Origin: Prolixibacteraceae bacterium
Lineage (GTDB): Bacteria > Bacteroidota > Bacteroidia > Bacteroidales > Prolixibacteraceae
Length of the DNA stretch: 27,332 nucleotides
Assembly: GCA_003516705.1 (NCBI GenBank)
Contig: DPCJ01000126.1
Location: 667 to 27,998 of the forward strand
Direction: 5' to 3'
The translations under genes were made by a program, and so were the position numbers. Below are positions 1-7,047 of the stretch, in pieces; positions within the stretch are counted from its first letter, which is position 1, and every line of letters starts with the position of its first letter. The notes below the pieces were generated by a model. It saw only the letters and a list, made by a program, of their open reading frames with translations. It did no database searches and had not been told where the DNA came from.

Positions 1-1439
1 GGTGCTTCTTCTGCCAGTTTTCGCAGCAGTGGCTGATTGCTGTCGGAAAGTTCGATAAGCGTGACATCAGAAACAAACCCGAACAGCTTTTCGAAAATAA
101 ATACCAGTGGGTAAACCAGTAAAATAAAAAGACTGCTGAGTGCAAACCAGCGTAACATGACGAAATTGAATCCGCTGATGGTTCCCTCGTGAATCAGTGT
201 CAGAGCCGAATACACAATCAAATAAGTGAGCATTACAAGCAACATTGCTTTAACAAGGTGAACCCTGCGGTGAATTTTATTCAGACTGAAAACTGCCACC
301 ACGCCAGCCGAAAACTGCACGAGAATAAATTCGAAATGGTTGGGTGCATAAAATCCGATGATTAGCGTGATTACAAACAGCATAAAAATTGCGGTTCGCG
401 AATCGAAAAAAGTGCGGATAATGATTGGGAAAATTGCAAGCGGTACAAGGTAAATGTGAAGTTTCGGAATGTTATTTACAAACATCGAAATAAACACCAT
501 CAACACCATAAAAAGCAACAGAAACGCAATTTTACGATGCTTGAACATCACATCCTGCCTGTAAATAAACATAAATGTGATTGCCAGGCCAAGCATTGAA
601 AGGATGAACAGAATTTTTCCCAGCGAAAGCATCAACGGGTTACTGATGGTATTGCTTTGCTGTCTGAAACTGGTTTTCAGCGATTCAAGTACCTGAAATT
701 TTTCATTATCAACTACTTCGCCTTCAAGTATTATGCGTTCGCCAGCCTGTACCATCCCGCGTGATGGCGAAATATTTACAGTTTTTTCCTCGATTTCCTT
801 TTCTGTAGTTATCTTATCGTATTCAAGGTTCGATGTAATGTATTTTTCGGGTGAAATATTTGACAGCCAGTTTCTTTCAGCAGGTTTCTGGTCCATTATT
901 TCATCGATTACTGCCGAAATCTGGTTGTAAGCAGTTTTTTCAGAATACAGTTTTTCAATTGCCACAGGCGTTACTACAGAACCAATCCGTCTCTTAATTT
1001 CGCTTTTCCCGTCAAGTTCGGGATATGATTCAATCCCGCGCTGCAAAATACCGGTCTGGTAGATTTCATGAAGGTTTTTCTTGATAATCAATATAATACG
1101 ATTAACTTCCTGATTGTCAATGCCAGCTGCTGCACGTAAATCGGTGCCCATTTTAGCCGAGTTACGCATCGCCATTACAGTATCAAAATGAAAATAGGGA
1201 ATTACCTCTTTTAAAAGCCCGGCCTTTTCGTTTTCGATTTCCGTGTCCGACTTTAAAATGGCAAAATCGAATGGTGCAACCAGGTTTTCGTGTTGCCAGG
1301 GAAATCCTTTGCGGTATTCATATTTAAATTTTGGTTCACCAGGCAATATATAAAAAAGCAATACAGCAGTTCCTACGATTAAAACCGACCAGTAAATAAT
1401 CAGGGGGATGTGCTTCACATTTTTATTTAAATCGTTCAT
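1..1439 (-). CDS. 7TM-HDED / HD-domain phosphodiesterase (PgpH-type), 3' part cut off
   Basis: The frame is open from an ATG at 1439 down to base 1, giving 479 residues with no stop, so the C-terminus lies outside the window. Residues about 12-32 form one membrane helix. A long extracytoplasmic region follows (about 35-280, the 7TM-HDED-type domain), then roughly seven hydrophobic segments (about 285-470). The last visible residues (LLRKLAEEA) match the point where the cytoplasmic HD domain begins in PgpH-type proteins. Known members of this family (Listeria PgpH) hydrolyse cyclic di-AMP in the cytoplasm; that activity is inferred here because the HD residues are not in view. The gene is divergent from the NlpC/P60 gene with a 159-base gap. 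I saw no clear Bacteroidota -7 element for it. Confidence 0.85.
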   Translation of the reverse strand, partial: MNDLNKNVKHIPLIIYWSVLIVGTAVLLFYILPGEPKFKYEYRKGFPWQHENLVAPFDFAILKSDTEIENEKAGLLKEVIPYFHFDTVMAMRNSAKMGTDLRAAAGIDNQEVNRIILIIKKNLHEIYQTGILQRGIESYPELDGKSEIKRRIGSVVTPVAIEKLYSEKTAYNQISAVIDEIMDQKPAERNWLSNISPEKYITSNLEYDKITTEKEIEEKTVNISPSRGMVQAGERIILEGEVVDNEKFQVLESLKTSFRQQSNTISNPLMLSLGKILFILSMLGLAITFMFIYRQDVMFKHRKIAFLLLFMVLMVFISMFVNNIPKLHIYLVPLAIFPIIIRTFFDSRTAIFMLFVITLIIGFYAPNHFEFILVQFSAGVVAVFSLNKIHRRVHLVKAMLLVMLTYLIVYSALTLIHEGTISGFNFVMLRWFALSSLFILLVYPLVFIFEKLFGFVSDVTLIELSDSNQPLLRKLAEEA

Positions 1440-1528
1440 GTTAATTGCACTTGTTTATCAATATTACAGATAATCTGCTAAAAACCGTACTGTTTAAAAG
1501 TATAAAAACAAAAAAATGCAGGGCCTAA

Positions 1529-1557
1529 TTTGTAAAACCTAATTTTTCATAGTTTTG
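1529..1557 (+). promoter_or_regulatory. Bacteroidota-type promoter of the NlpC/P60 gene
   Basis: TTTG at 1529-1532, 17 bases, then TAGTTTTG at 1550-1557 match the Bacteroidota sigma-factor consensus (TTTG and TAnnTTTG). It lies about 41 bases upstream of the ATG at 1599. Both elements are exact matches. Assignment as a promoter is inference from the consensus. Confidence 0.65.
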
Positions 1558-1598
1558 TGACTATCCGGTTAAAAAAATAAAATTAACAATTAATTCGA

Positions 1599-2384
1599 AT
1601 GAACTACGGAATTTGCAATCTCAGTATCATTCCGGTACGCAAAGAACCTTCTGAAAGAAGTGAAATGGTTACCCAGATTTTGTTTGGCGAACATTTCGAA
1701 ATTCGTGAACAAATGGTTGGCTGGACCAACGTAAAACTCGAATACGATGGGTACGAAGGTTGGGTTGATTCGAAAATGATTACTCCTATTCAGCAACGAT
1801 GGATGTCGCGGATGAAAAGAAGTCCCGGAGCAGTAACCACTGACATAATCAGCATAATTCCGGTAAATAATGAGCAAAACCTGATGCTGGTTGCCGGAAG
1901 TACTTTGCCGGTCTGGCGGCGGAATTTACGCAGGTTTTCTGTGGGTAAAGAGAATTATTCGTCGGTTGGCGAAGTGGCTTATGGTATTATAGAAAATCAG
2001 AGGGAACTGCTGATTCAGCAAGCCCTGAAATATTTCAATGCCCCCTACTTGTGGGGTGGACGTACTCCTTTTGGAATCGATTGTAGCGGACTTACGCAAA
2101 TTGTGTATAAAATGATTGGGATAAAACTGCCGCGTGATGCCAGCGAACAGGTAAAACTCGGAACTGCCATGAGTTTTGTTGATGAAGCCGAACCAGGCGA
2201 CCTGGCTTTTTTTGACGATGATGAAGGTCGCATTATTCATGTCGGAATAATCTGGAAACGAAATAAAATTATTCATGCATCGGGCAAAGTACGCATCGAT
2301 AATGTTGATCAGTTCGGAATTTTTAATATTGATACACAGCGTTACACCCACAAAATGAGGGTTATGAAAAAGATTATCAAATAG
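1599..2384 (+). CDS. NlpC/P60 cysteine peptidase with SH3-like domain
   Basis: A 261-residue protein. Residues about 5-62 look like a bacterial SH3-type domain (GWTNVKLEYDGYEGWV stretch). A linker follows, then an NlpC/P60 domain from about 133 to 258. The catalytic triad is visible: Cys162 in GIDCSG, His214 in HVGII and His226 in IIHASG. The family cleaves peptidoglycan stem peptides, typically the D-Glu to diamino-acid bond; the substrate here is inferred. No signal peptide is evident at the ATG at 1599, which suits the cytoplasmic murein-peptide recycling enzymes (YkfC-like) of this phylum. A strong promoter match lies just upstream. The stop codon abuts the next small gene. Confidence 0.9.
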   Translation: MNYGICNLSIIPVRKEPSERSEMVTQILFGEHFEIREQMVGWTNVKLEYDGYEGWVDSKMITPIQQRWMSRMKRSPGAVTTDIISIIPVNNEQNLMLVAGSTLPVWRRNLRRFSVGKENYSSVGEVAYGIIENQRELLIQQALKYFNAPYLWGGRTPFGIDCSGLTQIVYKMIGIKLPRDASEQVKLGTAMSFVDEAEPGDLAFFDDDEGRIIHVGIIWKRNKIIHASGKVRIDNVDQFGIFNIDTQRYTHKMRVMKKIIK

Positions 2385-2477
2385 ATGGAACGTACAAAAC
2401 TGCTCATATTAATCGTAATTCTTGCAGTGGCCATTTACCTTGTAATCAAATACTGGAAAACCGGCAGGAAAAGCTGA
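2385..2477 (+). CDS. 30-residue single-pass membrane microprotein (unrecognised)
   Basis: The ATG at 2385 follows the NlpC/P60 TAG stop with no gap, and the frame ends at a TGA at 2475-2477. The peptide begins MERTK, has an uninterrupted hydrophobic helix of about 17 residues (roughly residues 6-22), and ends in a basic tail (KYWKTGRKS). This N-in/C-in-ambiguous layout with flanking positive charges is typical of small bitopic proteins. Zero spacing to the upstream stop suggests translational coupling. I do not recognise a family. It could be a chance frame, but the clean hydrophobic core with flanking charge and exact abutment argue for a real gene. Confidence 0.5.
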   Translation: MERTKLLILIVILAVAIYLVIKYWKTGRKS

Positions 2478-2488
2478 GGAATAAGTAA

Positions 2489-2614
2489 TTGAGTGAATGA
2501 GTAACTGAGTAAACTGAGTGAATAATTGAATGTGTAAAATGGGTAACCAGATAGAAAAGAAAAGTCCAAATTTCATATACCCAATCACGCAATCACCCAA
2601 TTACTCAATAACTA
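2489..2614. repeat. Octamer repeat arrays in inverted orientation
   Basis: The left arm (about 2489-2523) holds four degenerate copies of an 8-base unit close to NTGAGTRA. The right arm (about 2580-2614) holds about four copies of the reverse complement (TTACTCAA, TCACCCAA and similar). The arms are about 56 bases apart and could fold into an imperfect stem of about 30 base pairs in the RNA between the microprotein and Nudix genes. The repeat structure is seen directly; a terminator or mRNA-stability role is inference. Confidence 0.6.
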
Positions 2615-2634
2615 ACTCGTTATAAACATTAAAA

Positions 2635-3054
2635 ATGTACACATATCAATATCCGCGGGCAGCCCTCACAGTCGATGCAATTGTTTATGTAACTGATTCC
2701 GAATCAATTTGGGTGTTGCTAATCAAACGCGGGAAAGATCCTTTTAAAGACAAGTGGGCGTTGCCGGGTGGTTTTATCCACATGGATGAAACGCTCGAAG
2801 AAGCTTGCAAACGCGAGCTTTTTGAAGAAACAGGCCTGAAAGTGGAAGCGATGACACAATTTAAAGCTTTCGATACAATCAATCGCGACCCGCGGCACCG
2901 CACTATTTCTGTGGTTTTTACTGTTCAATTAAACGAAAAGGTACATGTTGAAGGACGTGACGATGCAGCACTCGCTGGATGGTTTACGATAAACCAGTTT
3001 CCGGAACTCGCTTTTGATCATCAGCAGATTTTAGAACAGTTTTTTAACAAATAA
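2635..3054 (+). CDS. Nudix hydrolase (ADP-ribose pyrophosphatase-like)
   Basis: A 139-residue protein made almost entirely of one Nudix fold. The Nudix box G(x5)E(x7)REuxEExGu is complete at residues 46-68, with Gly46, Glu52, Arg60-Glu61 and Glu64-Glu65. These glutamates bind the divalent metal that hydrolyses a nucleoside diphosphate linked to another moiety. The N-terminal strand and the RGKDPFKDKWALPGGF segment resemble ADP-ribose/NrtR-type Nudix enzymes. There is no C-terminal winged helix, so it is a stand-alone hydrolase and not an NrtR regulator. The substrate cannot be set from sequence. The ATG at 2635 lies directly after the inverted octamer repeats. Confidence 0.88.
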   Translation: MYTYQYPRAALTVDAIVYVTDSESIWVLLIKRGKDPFKDKWALPGGFIHMDETLEEACKRELFEETGLKVEAMTQFKAFDTINRDPRHRTISVVFTVQLNEKVHVEGRDDAALAGWFTINQFPELAFDHQQILEQFFNK

Positions 3055-3169
3055 TCACTGTTGTCCGGTTAAAAAGGAATTTATAGAATAGATTCTTCAC
3101 TTCATTTTATTATGCAGCCAATGACAGATTTAAGTTTCGGGACTGTGACTTTCTATTCAAAGCTATTTT

Positions 3170-3190
3170 GTCGGACTTTTTAAGTCCGAC
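3170..3190. repeat. Perfect 9-bp hairpin
   Basis: GTCGGACTT (3170-3178) and AAGTCCGAC (3182-3190) are exact reverse complements with a TTT loop. There is no T-tract on the plus side after the stem, so it is not a classical terminator for the Nudix gene. The core TCGGACTT recurs at 4691-4698 in the next intergenic gap. Confidence 0.7.
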
Positions 3191-3337
3191 TCCCGTTAAA
3201 GGGAATCTCATAAAATTCACCAGACGGCATTGATAAGAATCCCAAAAATTTCCCTGGTAGATCGATTTAAAGAAGTAATTCATAAACAAAAAATAGTGAT
3301 ACCCGTTTTTGAATATTAAAAAGTTAATGCTCAATAT

Positions 3338-3345
3338 TATCTTTG
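3338..3345 (+). promoter_or_regulatory. Candidate -7 element of the M48 protease gene
   Basis: TATCTTTG matches TAnnTTTG exactly and lies 19 bases before the ATG at 3365. No TTTG sits at the expected 17-20 base distance upstream (the nearest ends at 3311), so only half of the promoter is supported. Confidence 0.4.
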
Positions 3346-3364
3346 AAACATTTAAAATTCAATT

Positions 3365-4600
3365 ATGCACGAAATACTCTTTTGGATTATCATCGTAATT
3401 CTTGTCCTCGATTTTCTTTTTGAAAAATACCTCGATTACCTGAACACAACACGCTGGAGCGACAAGCTTCCCACAGAATTAGCAGGGATTTACGACGAGG
3501 AAAAATACAGCAAACAACAAGCTTACGAACGCGAAAACCATCGCTTCGGAATGATTTCTGAAACTTTCAGTTTTGCTGTTACACTGGCTATGTTTTTGTT
3601 TGCCGGGTTTGCTTTTGTCGATTCGCTTGCATGGGGTTTTACAGCAAATGCAATATTAGCCGCTCTGATTTTTTTTGGACTACTCATGTTTGCATCCGAC
3701 GTTTTGCAAACACCTTTTGAAGTTTACGACACCTTTGTAATTGAAGAAAAATATGGTTTTAACAAAACCACCCCGAAAATTTTTGTTTTCGACAAAATCA
3801 AGGGCTGGCTGCTGGGCGCCGTTATTGGTGGTGGTTTGCTGGCGCTTATTATTTTTATTTACCAGAAAACGCAAAACCTGTTCTGGATTTATGCCTGGCT
3901 GATAGTTTCAGCCTTTTCGGTTTTTATGTTACTTTTTTATTCAAACCTCATTGTGCCGCTGTTTAATAAACAAACTCCGTTACCAGAAGGCGAACTGCGC
4001 GATGCTATTCATAAATTCTCGGAAAAGGTTGGATTTAAACTCGACAACATTTTTGTGATTAACGGTTCTAAACGTTCTACAAAAGCCAATGCCTATTTTA
4101 CTGGTTTTGGTGCAAAAAAACGCATTGTTCTTTACGATACGCTGATTGAAGAAATGGAAATCGAGGAAATTGTAGCCGTGCTGGCCCACGAAATTGGTCA
4201 CTACAAAAAGAAACATGTTCTGCAGGGTGTGATTATTTCGTTGTTACATACAGGAGCTATCCTGTTTGTTTTTTCGTTGCTCATTGGCAATCCTTTGCTG
4301 AGCAGGGCATTGGACGTAGAAACACCCAATTTTCATATCGGGCTTGTGGCTTTTGGCATTTTGTATTCGCCGGTGTCCTTTGTGCTCGGTATTTTTATGA
4401 ATATCCTTTCGCGTAAAAATGAATATGAAGCCGATGCTTTTGCTGCACAAAACTACCAGCCCGTAGCGCTGGCTTCTGCATTGAAAAAACTGTCGGTGAA
4501 AAACCTGAGTAACCTCACACCGCATCCGTTGTATGTTTTTTTTCATTACTCGCACCCCACACTTTTGCAGCGGCTCGAACACCTGAGAAAGTTAAAATAA
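3365..4600 (+). CDS. M48 family CAAX prenyl protease (Ste24-like)
   Basis: A 411-residue integral membrane zinc metalloprotease of the Ste24/HtpX superfamily. About seven hydrophobic segments are visible (about 4-20, 66-90, 95-112, 148-167, 174-200, 288-308, 325-347). The zinc motif HEIGH is at 275-279, and the third ligand Glu353 lies in the ExxAD motif (EYEADAFA). The N-terminal region carrying WSDKLPTELAGIYDEEKY is typical of the CAAX_prenyl_protease_1 N-terminal domain. Bacterial members are thought to act in membrane protein quality control; there is no prenylation pathway to suggest true CAAX processing. The length fits Ste24-type proteins (about 410-430). Confidence 0.92.
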   Translation: MHEILFWIIIVILVLDFLFEKYLDYLNTTRWSDKLPTELAGIYDEEKYSKQQAYERENHRFGMISETFSFAVTLAMFLFAGFAFVDSLAWGFTANAILAALIFFGLLMFASDVLQTPFEVYDTFVIEEKYGFNKTTPKIFVFDKIKGWLLGAVIGGGLLALIIFIYQKTQNLFWIYAWLIVSAFSVFMLLFYSNLIVPLFNKQTPLPEGELRDAIHKFSEKVGFKLDNIFVINGSKRSTKANAYFTGFGAKKRIVLYDTLIEEMEIEEIVAVLAHEIGHYKKKHVLQGVIISLLHTGAILFVFSLLIGNPLLSRALDVETPNFHIGLVAFGILYSPVSFVLGIFMNILSRKNEYEADAFAAQNYQPVALASALKKLSVKNLSNLTPHPLYVFFHYSHPTLLQRLEHLRKLK

Positions 4601-4687
4601 GTTAGGATGAGTATTAACAAATAATGATTAACGATTTTTGACTGCAGAATAGCTGAGATCATCGTATTATTGAAATAATTTAAAAAA

Positions 4688-4718
4688 ACTTCGGACTTCG
4701 GTCTTCCGACTTCCGACT
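4688..4718. repeat. Interlocked GGA/TCC octamer repeat before cinA
   Basis: ACTTCGG is repeated in tandem (4688-4701) and is followed by two tandem copies of the opposite-sense unit CTTCCGA (4703-4716). TCGGA at 4691-4695 pairs with TCCGA at 4705-4709. The array ends 10 bases before the cinA ATG and would fold at the translation start region. Confidence 0.6.
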
Positions 4719-4728
4719 ATCTTTTCCC

Positions 4729-5976
4729 ATGAAAGCAGAAATCATAACTATTGGCGACGAAATTTTAATCGGGCAAATTGTTGACACCAACTCTGCCTGG
4801 ATTGCCGAACAATTTAATATTCACGGCATCGAAATTTATCAGATTACCTCGGTGCACGACAGCCGCGAACACATTCTTGAAGCGTTGAAGAATGCAGCTG
4901 AAAAAGTTGATTTGGTTATAATGACCGGCGGCCTCGGCCCGACAAAAGATGATATCACAAAAAAAACGCTTTGCGAATTTTTCGGGTCGGAACTTGTGTT
5001 GCACGAGCCAACACTTGAACATATCAAAAACCGTTTTGTAAAACGAAATATCGATATCAACAAGCTCAACCGCGATCAGGCGCTTGTACCAGATAACTGC
5101 ACGGTGTTGTACAACCAGCTGGGCACCGCACCCGGGTTGTGGTTCGAATCTAACAATACAATTTTTGTTTCGTTGCCTGGCGTGCCTTTCGAAATGAAGT
5201 ACCTGGTTGAAAACGAGGTTTTGCCGCGATTGGTAAAAACCGGTAAAACAAGAGCGATTTACCACAAAACCATTCTCACACAAGGAATTCCTGAATCGAT
5301 GCTGGCCATGAAGATTGAAGATTTCGAAAACAACCTGCCTGACAACGTTAAATTGGCATATCTTCCCAGCCCGATGGCTGTGCGTTTGCGACTTTCGGCT
5401 ACCGGAACCAGTAAAAATGAGCTTGAAAAACTTGTGGAAACCGAGGTTTCAAAACTGCAGCAAATCATTCCCGAAGCCATTTATGGTTACGGCAACGAAA
5501 CCATGGCCGAAGCCATCGGAAAGCTGCTTTTGAAAGCTGGTAAAACACTGGGTGTGGCCGAGAGTTGTACCGGCGGTTTTATTTCGCACCTCATTACTTC
5601 GGTGCCGGGTTGTTCGGTTTGGTACAATGGTTCGGTAACGGCGTATGCCAACCAGGTGAAGCAAAATGTATTGGGCGTTCGGGCTGAAACGCTTGAAAAA
5701 TTTGGTGCGGTGAGTGAGGAAACGGCCTGTGAAATGGCTGTCGGAGCAAGGAAAGTACTGGATGCTGATTTTACAGTTGCCACTACTGGTATTGCCGGCC
5801 CTGATGGCGGAACACCCGACAAACCTGTGGGGACTGTGTGGATTGCGGTTGCGACTGAAGAAGCGGTTTCGGCCCAAAAATTTGTTTTTGGCGATAACCG
5901 CGAACGAAACATTTTGCGCTCAGGTCAAACCGCTTTACAGTTTTTAAGAAAGGTAATTTTGGACGGGTTAAAATGA
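4729..5976 (+). CDS. cinA: CinA, MoaB/MogA-like domain plus nicotinamide-nucleotide amidase domain
   Basis: A 415-residue protein, the usual CinA length. The N-terminal molybdopterin-binding-like domain (about 1-170) carries TIGDEILIGQ and the TGGLGPTKDD motif at 66-75. A middle linker domain follows (about 180-250). The C-terminal PncC/CinA domain (about 255-412) has the AESCTGG motif at 277-283, whose serine is essential in the family, and TGIAGPDGG. Known CinA proteins hydrolyse nicotinamide mononucleotide or ADP-ribose in pyridine nucleotide salvage; some are linked to competence or persistence. There are no competence genes nearby. The start lies close behind an octamer repeat. Confidence 0.95.
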   Translation: MKAEIITIGDEILIGQIVDTNSAWIAEQFNIHGIEIYQITSVHDSREHILEALKNAAEKVDLVIMTGGLGPTKDDITKKTLCEFFGSELVLHEPTLEHIKNRFVKRNIDINKLNRDQALVPDNCTVLYNQLGTAPGLWFESNNTIFVSLPGVPFEMKYLVENEVLPRLVKTGKTRAIYHKTILTQGIPESMLAMKIEDFENNLPDNVKLAYLPSPMAVRLRLSATGTSKNELEKLVETEVSKLQQIIPEAIYGYGNETMAEAIGKLLLKAGKTLGVAESCTGGFISHLITSVPGCSVWYNGSVTAYANQVKQNVLGVRAETLEKFGAVSEETACEMAVGARKVLDADFTVATTGIAGPDGGTPDKPVGTVWIAVATEEAVSAQKFVFGDNRERNILRSGQTALQFLRKVILDGLK

Positions 5977-6070
5977 AATTGTAAAAGGCGTTAACAAGCT
6001 TTTAACCAGTAACAATTGTGTTAGATAGATTTATAAAGTTCATTTAGATTTTTTTCTGAAAATTAAATAT

Positions 6071-6961
6071 ATGAATCCTAAAGCAAAGCCATTTGTAAAG
6101 TGGGTCGGTGGAAAAACCCAGTTACTTGACGCACTTGAAATGGTGTTGCCCGTAAAATTTTCTGAATATGGAAATTTAACTTACATCGAACCATTTGTGG
6201 GAGGTGGAGCTGTATTATTCCGAATTTTACAACGATATCCGAACATATCAAAAGCTATTATCAACGATATTAATCCCGACTTAACAACTGCCTATAAGGT
6301 AGTTAAAGAAAATCCGTCAGAATTAATCAATTGGCTGAGAATGATTCAGAATGAATATTTACCGCTGGATGAGGAGAAAAGAAAGCAATACTTTTTGGAT
6401 AAACGGCACCGGTTCAACACAAAATTACCAGAATCGCTGGAGAATACAGCGTTGTTTATTTTTTTGAACCGCACTTGTTTTAACGGTTTGTATCGAGTGA
6501 ACAGCAAAGGATTTTTTAATGTTCCTTTTGGCCGCTATGCAAACCCTAAAATTTGCGACGAACAAACCATTCTGGCCGATAGTAAACTTTTGCAAAAAGT
6601 GGAGATTCTGACGGGCGATTTTGAAGAAACCCTGAAATACACCGGTAAAAACAGCTTTTTTTATTTCGACCCGCCGTATAAACCATTAAGCAAAACTTCG
6701 GGGTTTAATTCTTATGCAAAAGAAGATTTTGGTGATGTTGAACAAATCAGGTTAGCCAATTTCTGTAAAAAAATAGATTCGCTCGGGCACACATTTGTTT
6801 TAAGTAATTCAGATGTTAAGAATCAGAATGCCGACAACCATTTTTTTGACGATATTTACCAGCAGTTTAATATTCAAAGGGTTTTCGCATCGCGAATGGT
6901 AAATTCGAATGCTGAAAAAAGAGGAAAACTAACAGAATTACTGATAACCAATCAACGTTAA
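6071..6961 (+). CDS. D12-class adenine-N6 DNA methyltransferase (Dam/DpnM-like)
   Basis: A 296-residue methylase with the alpha-class motif order. FVKWVGGK (8-15) starts the protein, the AdoMet motif FVGGG is at 42-46, and the catalytic DPPY is at 200-203, preceded by FYF. FLNRTCFNGLYRVNSKGFFNVPFG is the conserved target-recognition-adjacent stretch of this class (about residues 131-154). Family knowledge suggests GATC methylation (MjaIII, DpnM and Dam relatives), but specificity is inference. No restriction endonuclease gene lies on either side (cinA upstream, AsmA downstream), so it appears solitary. Confidence 0.93.
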   Translation: MNPKAKPFVKWVGGKTQLLDALEMVLPVKFSEYGNLTYIEPFVGGGAVLFRILQRYPNISKAIINDINPDLTTAYKVVKENPSELINWLRMIQNEYLPLDEEKRKQYFLDKRHRFNTKLPESLENTALFIFLNRTCFNGLYRVNSKGFFNVPFGRYANPKICDEQTILADSKLLQKVEILTGDFEETLKYTGKNSFFYFDPPYKPLSKTSGFNSYAKEDFGDVEQIRLANFCKKIDSLGHTFVLSNSDVKNQNADNHFFDDIYQQFNIQRVFASRMVNSNAEKRGKLTELLITNQR

Positions 6962-6999
6962 TATAAAACGCCTTTACAGAAGCGCAACAACGATTTCGA

Positions 7000-7028
7000 T
7001 TTGGATATCAGGTTGTAAACAATATTTG
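7000..7028 (+). promoter_or_regulatory. Candidate promoter of the AsmA-family gene
   Basis: TTTG at 7000-7003, 17 bases, then AATATTTG at 7021-7028 fit the Bacteroidota promoter with one mismatch (A for T at the first base of TAnnTTTG). It is 19 bases upstream of the ATG at 7048. Confidence 0.45.
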
Positions 7029-7047
7029 TTATTTAAAACAGAATTTT

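Larger units (their letters stand above)
3055..3364. other. 310-base intergenic gap
   Basis: No convincing gene lies here. A minus-strand frame at 3110-3334 has unremarkable composition and no family resemblance. The gap holds a strong hairpin (3170-3190), a weaker TCCC/GGGA hairpin right after it (3191-3204), and a -7-type element for the M48 gene at 3338-3345. Confidence 0.6.

Noticed and set aside
2489..2614. A CRISPR array
   Set aside because: The repeat unit is only 8 bases with no unique spacers, units are degenerate and the two arms are inverted; no cas genes are nearby.
3110..3334. Minus-strand 74-codon gene
   Set aside because: No family resemblance, low-complexity Phe/Asn/Tyr-rich composition as expected from AT-rich noncoding DNA, and it spans the hairpin at 3170-3190.
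5449..5912. Long minus-strand frames inside cinA
   Set aside because: They are antisense shadows of a well-conserved plus-strand gene.
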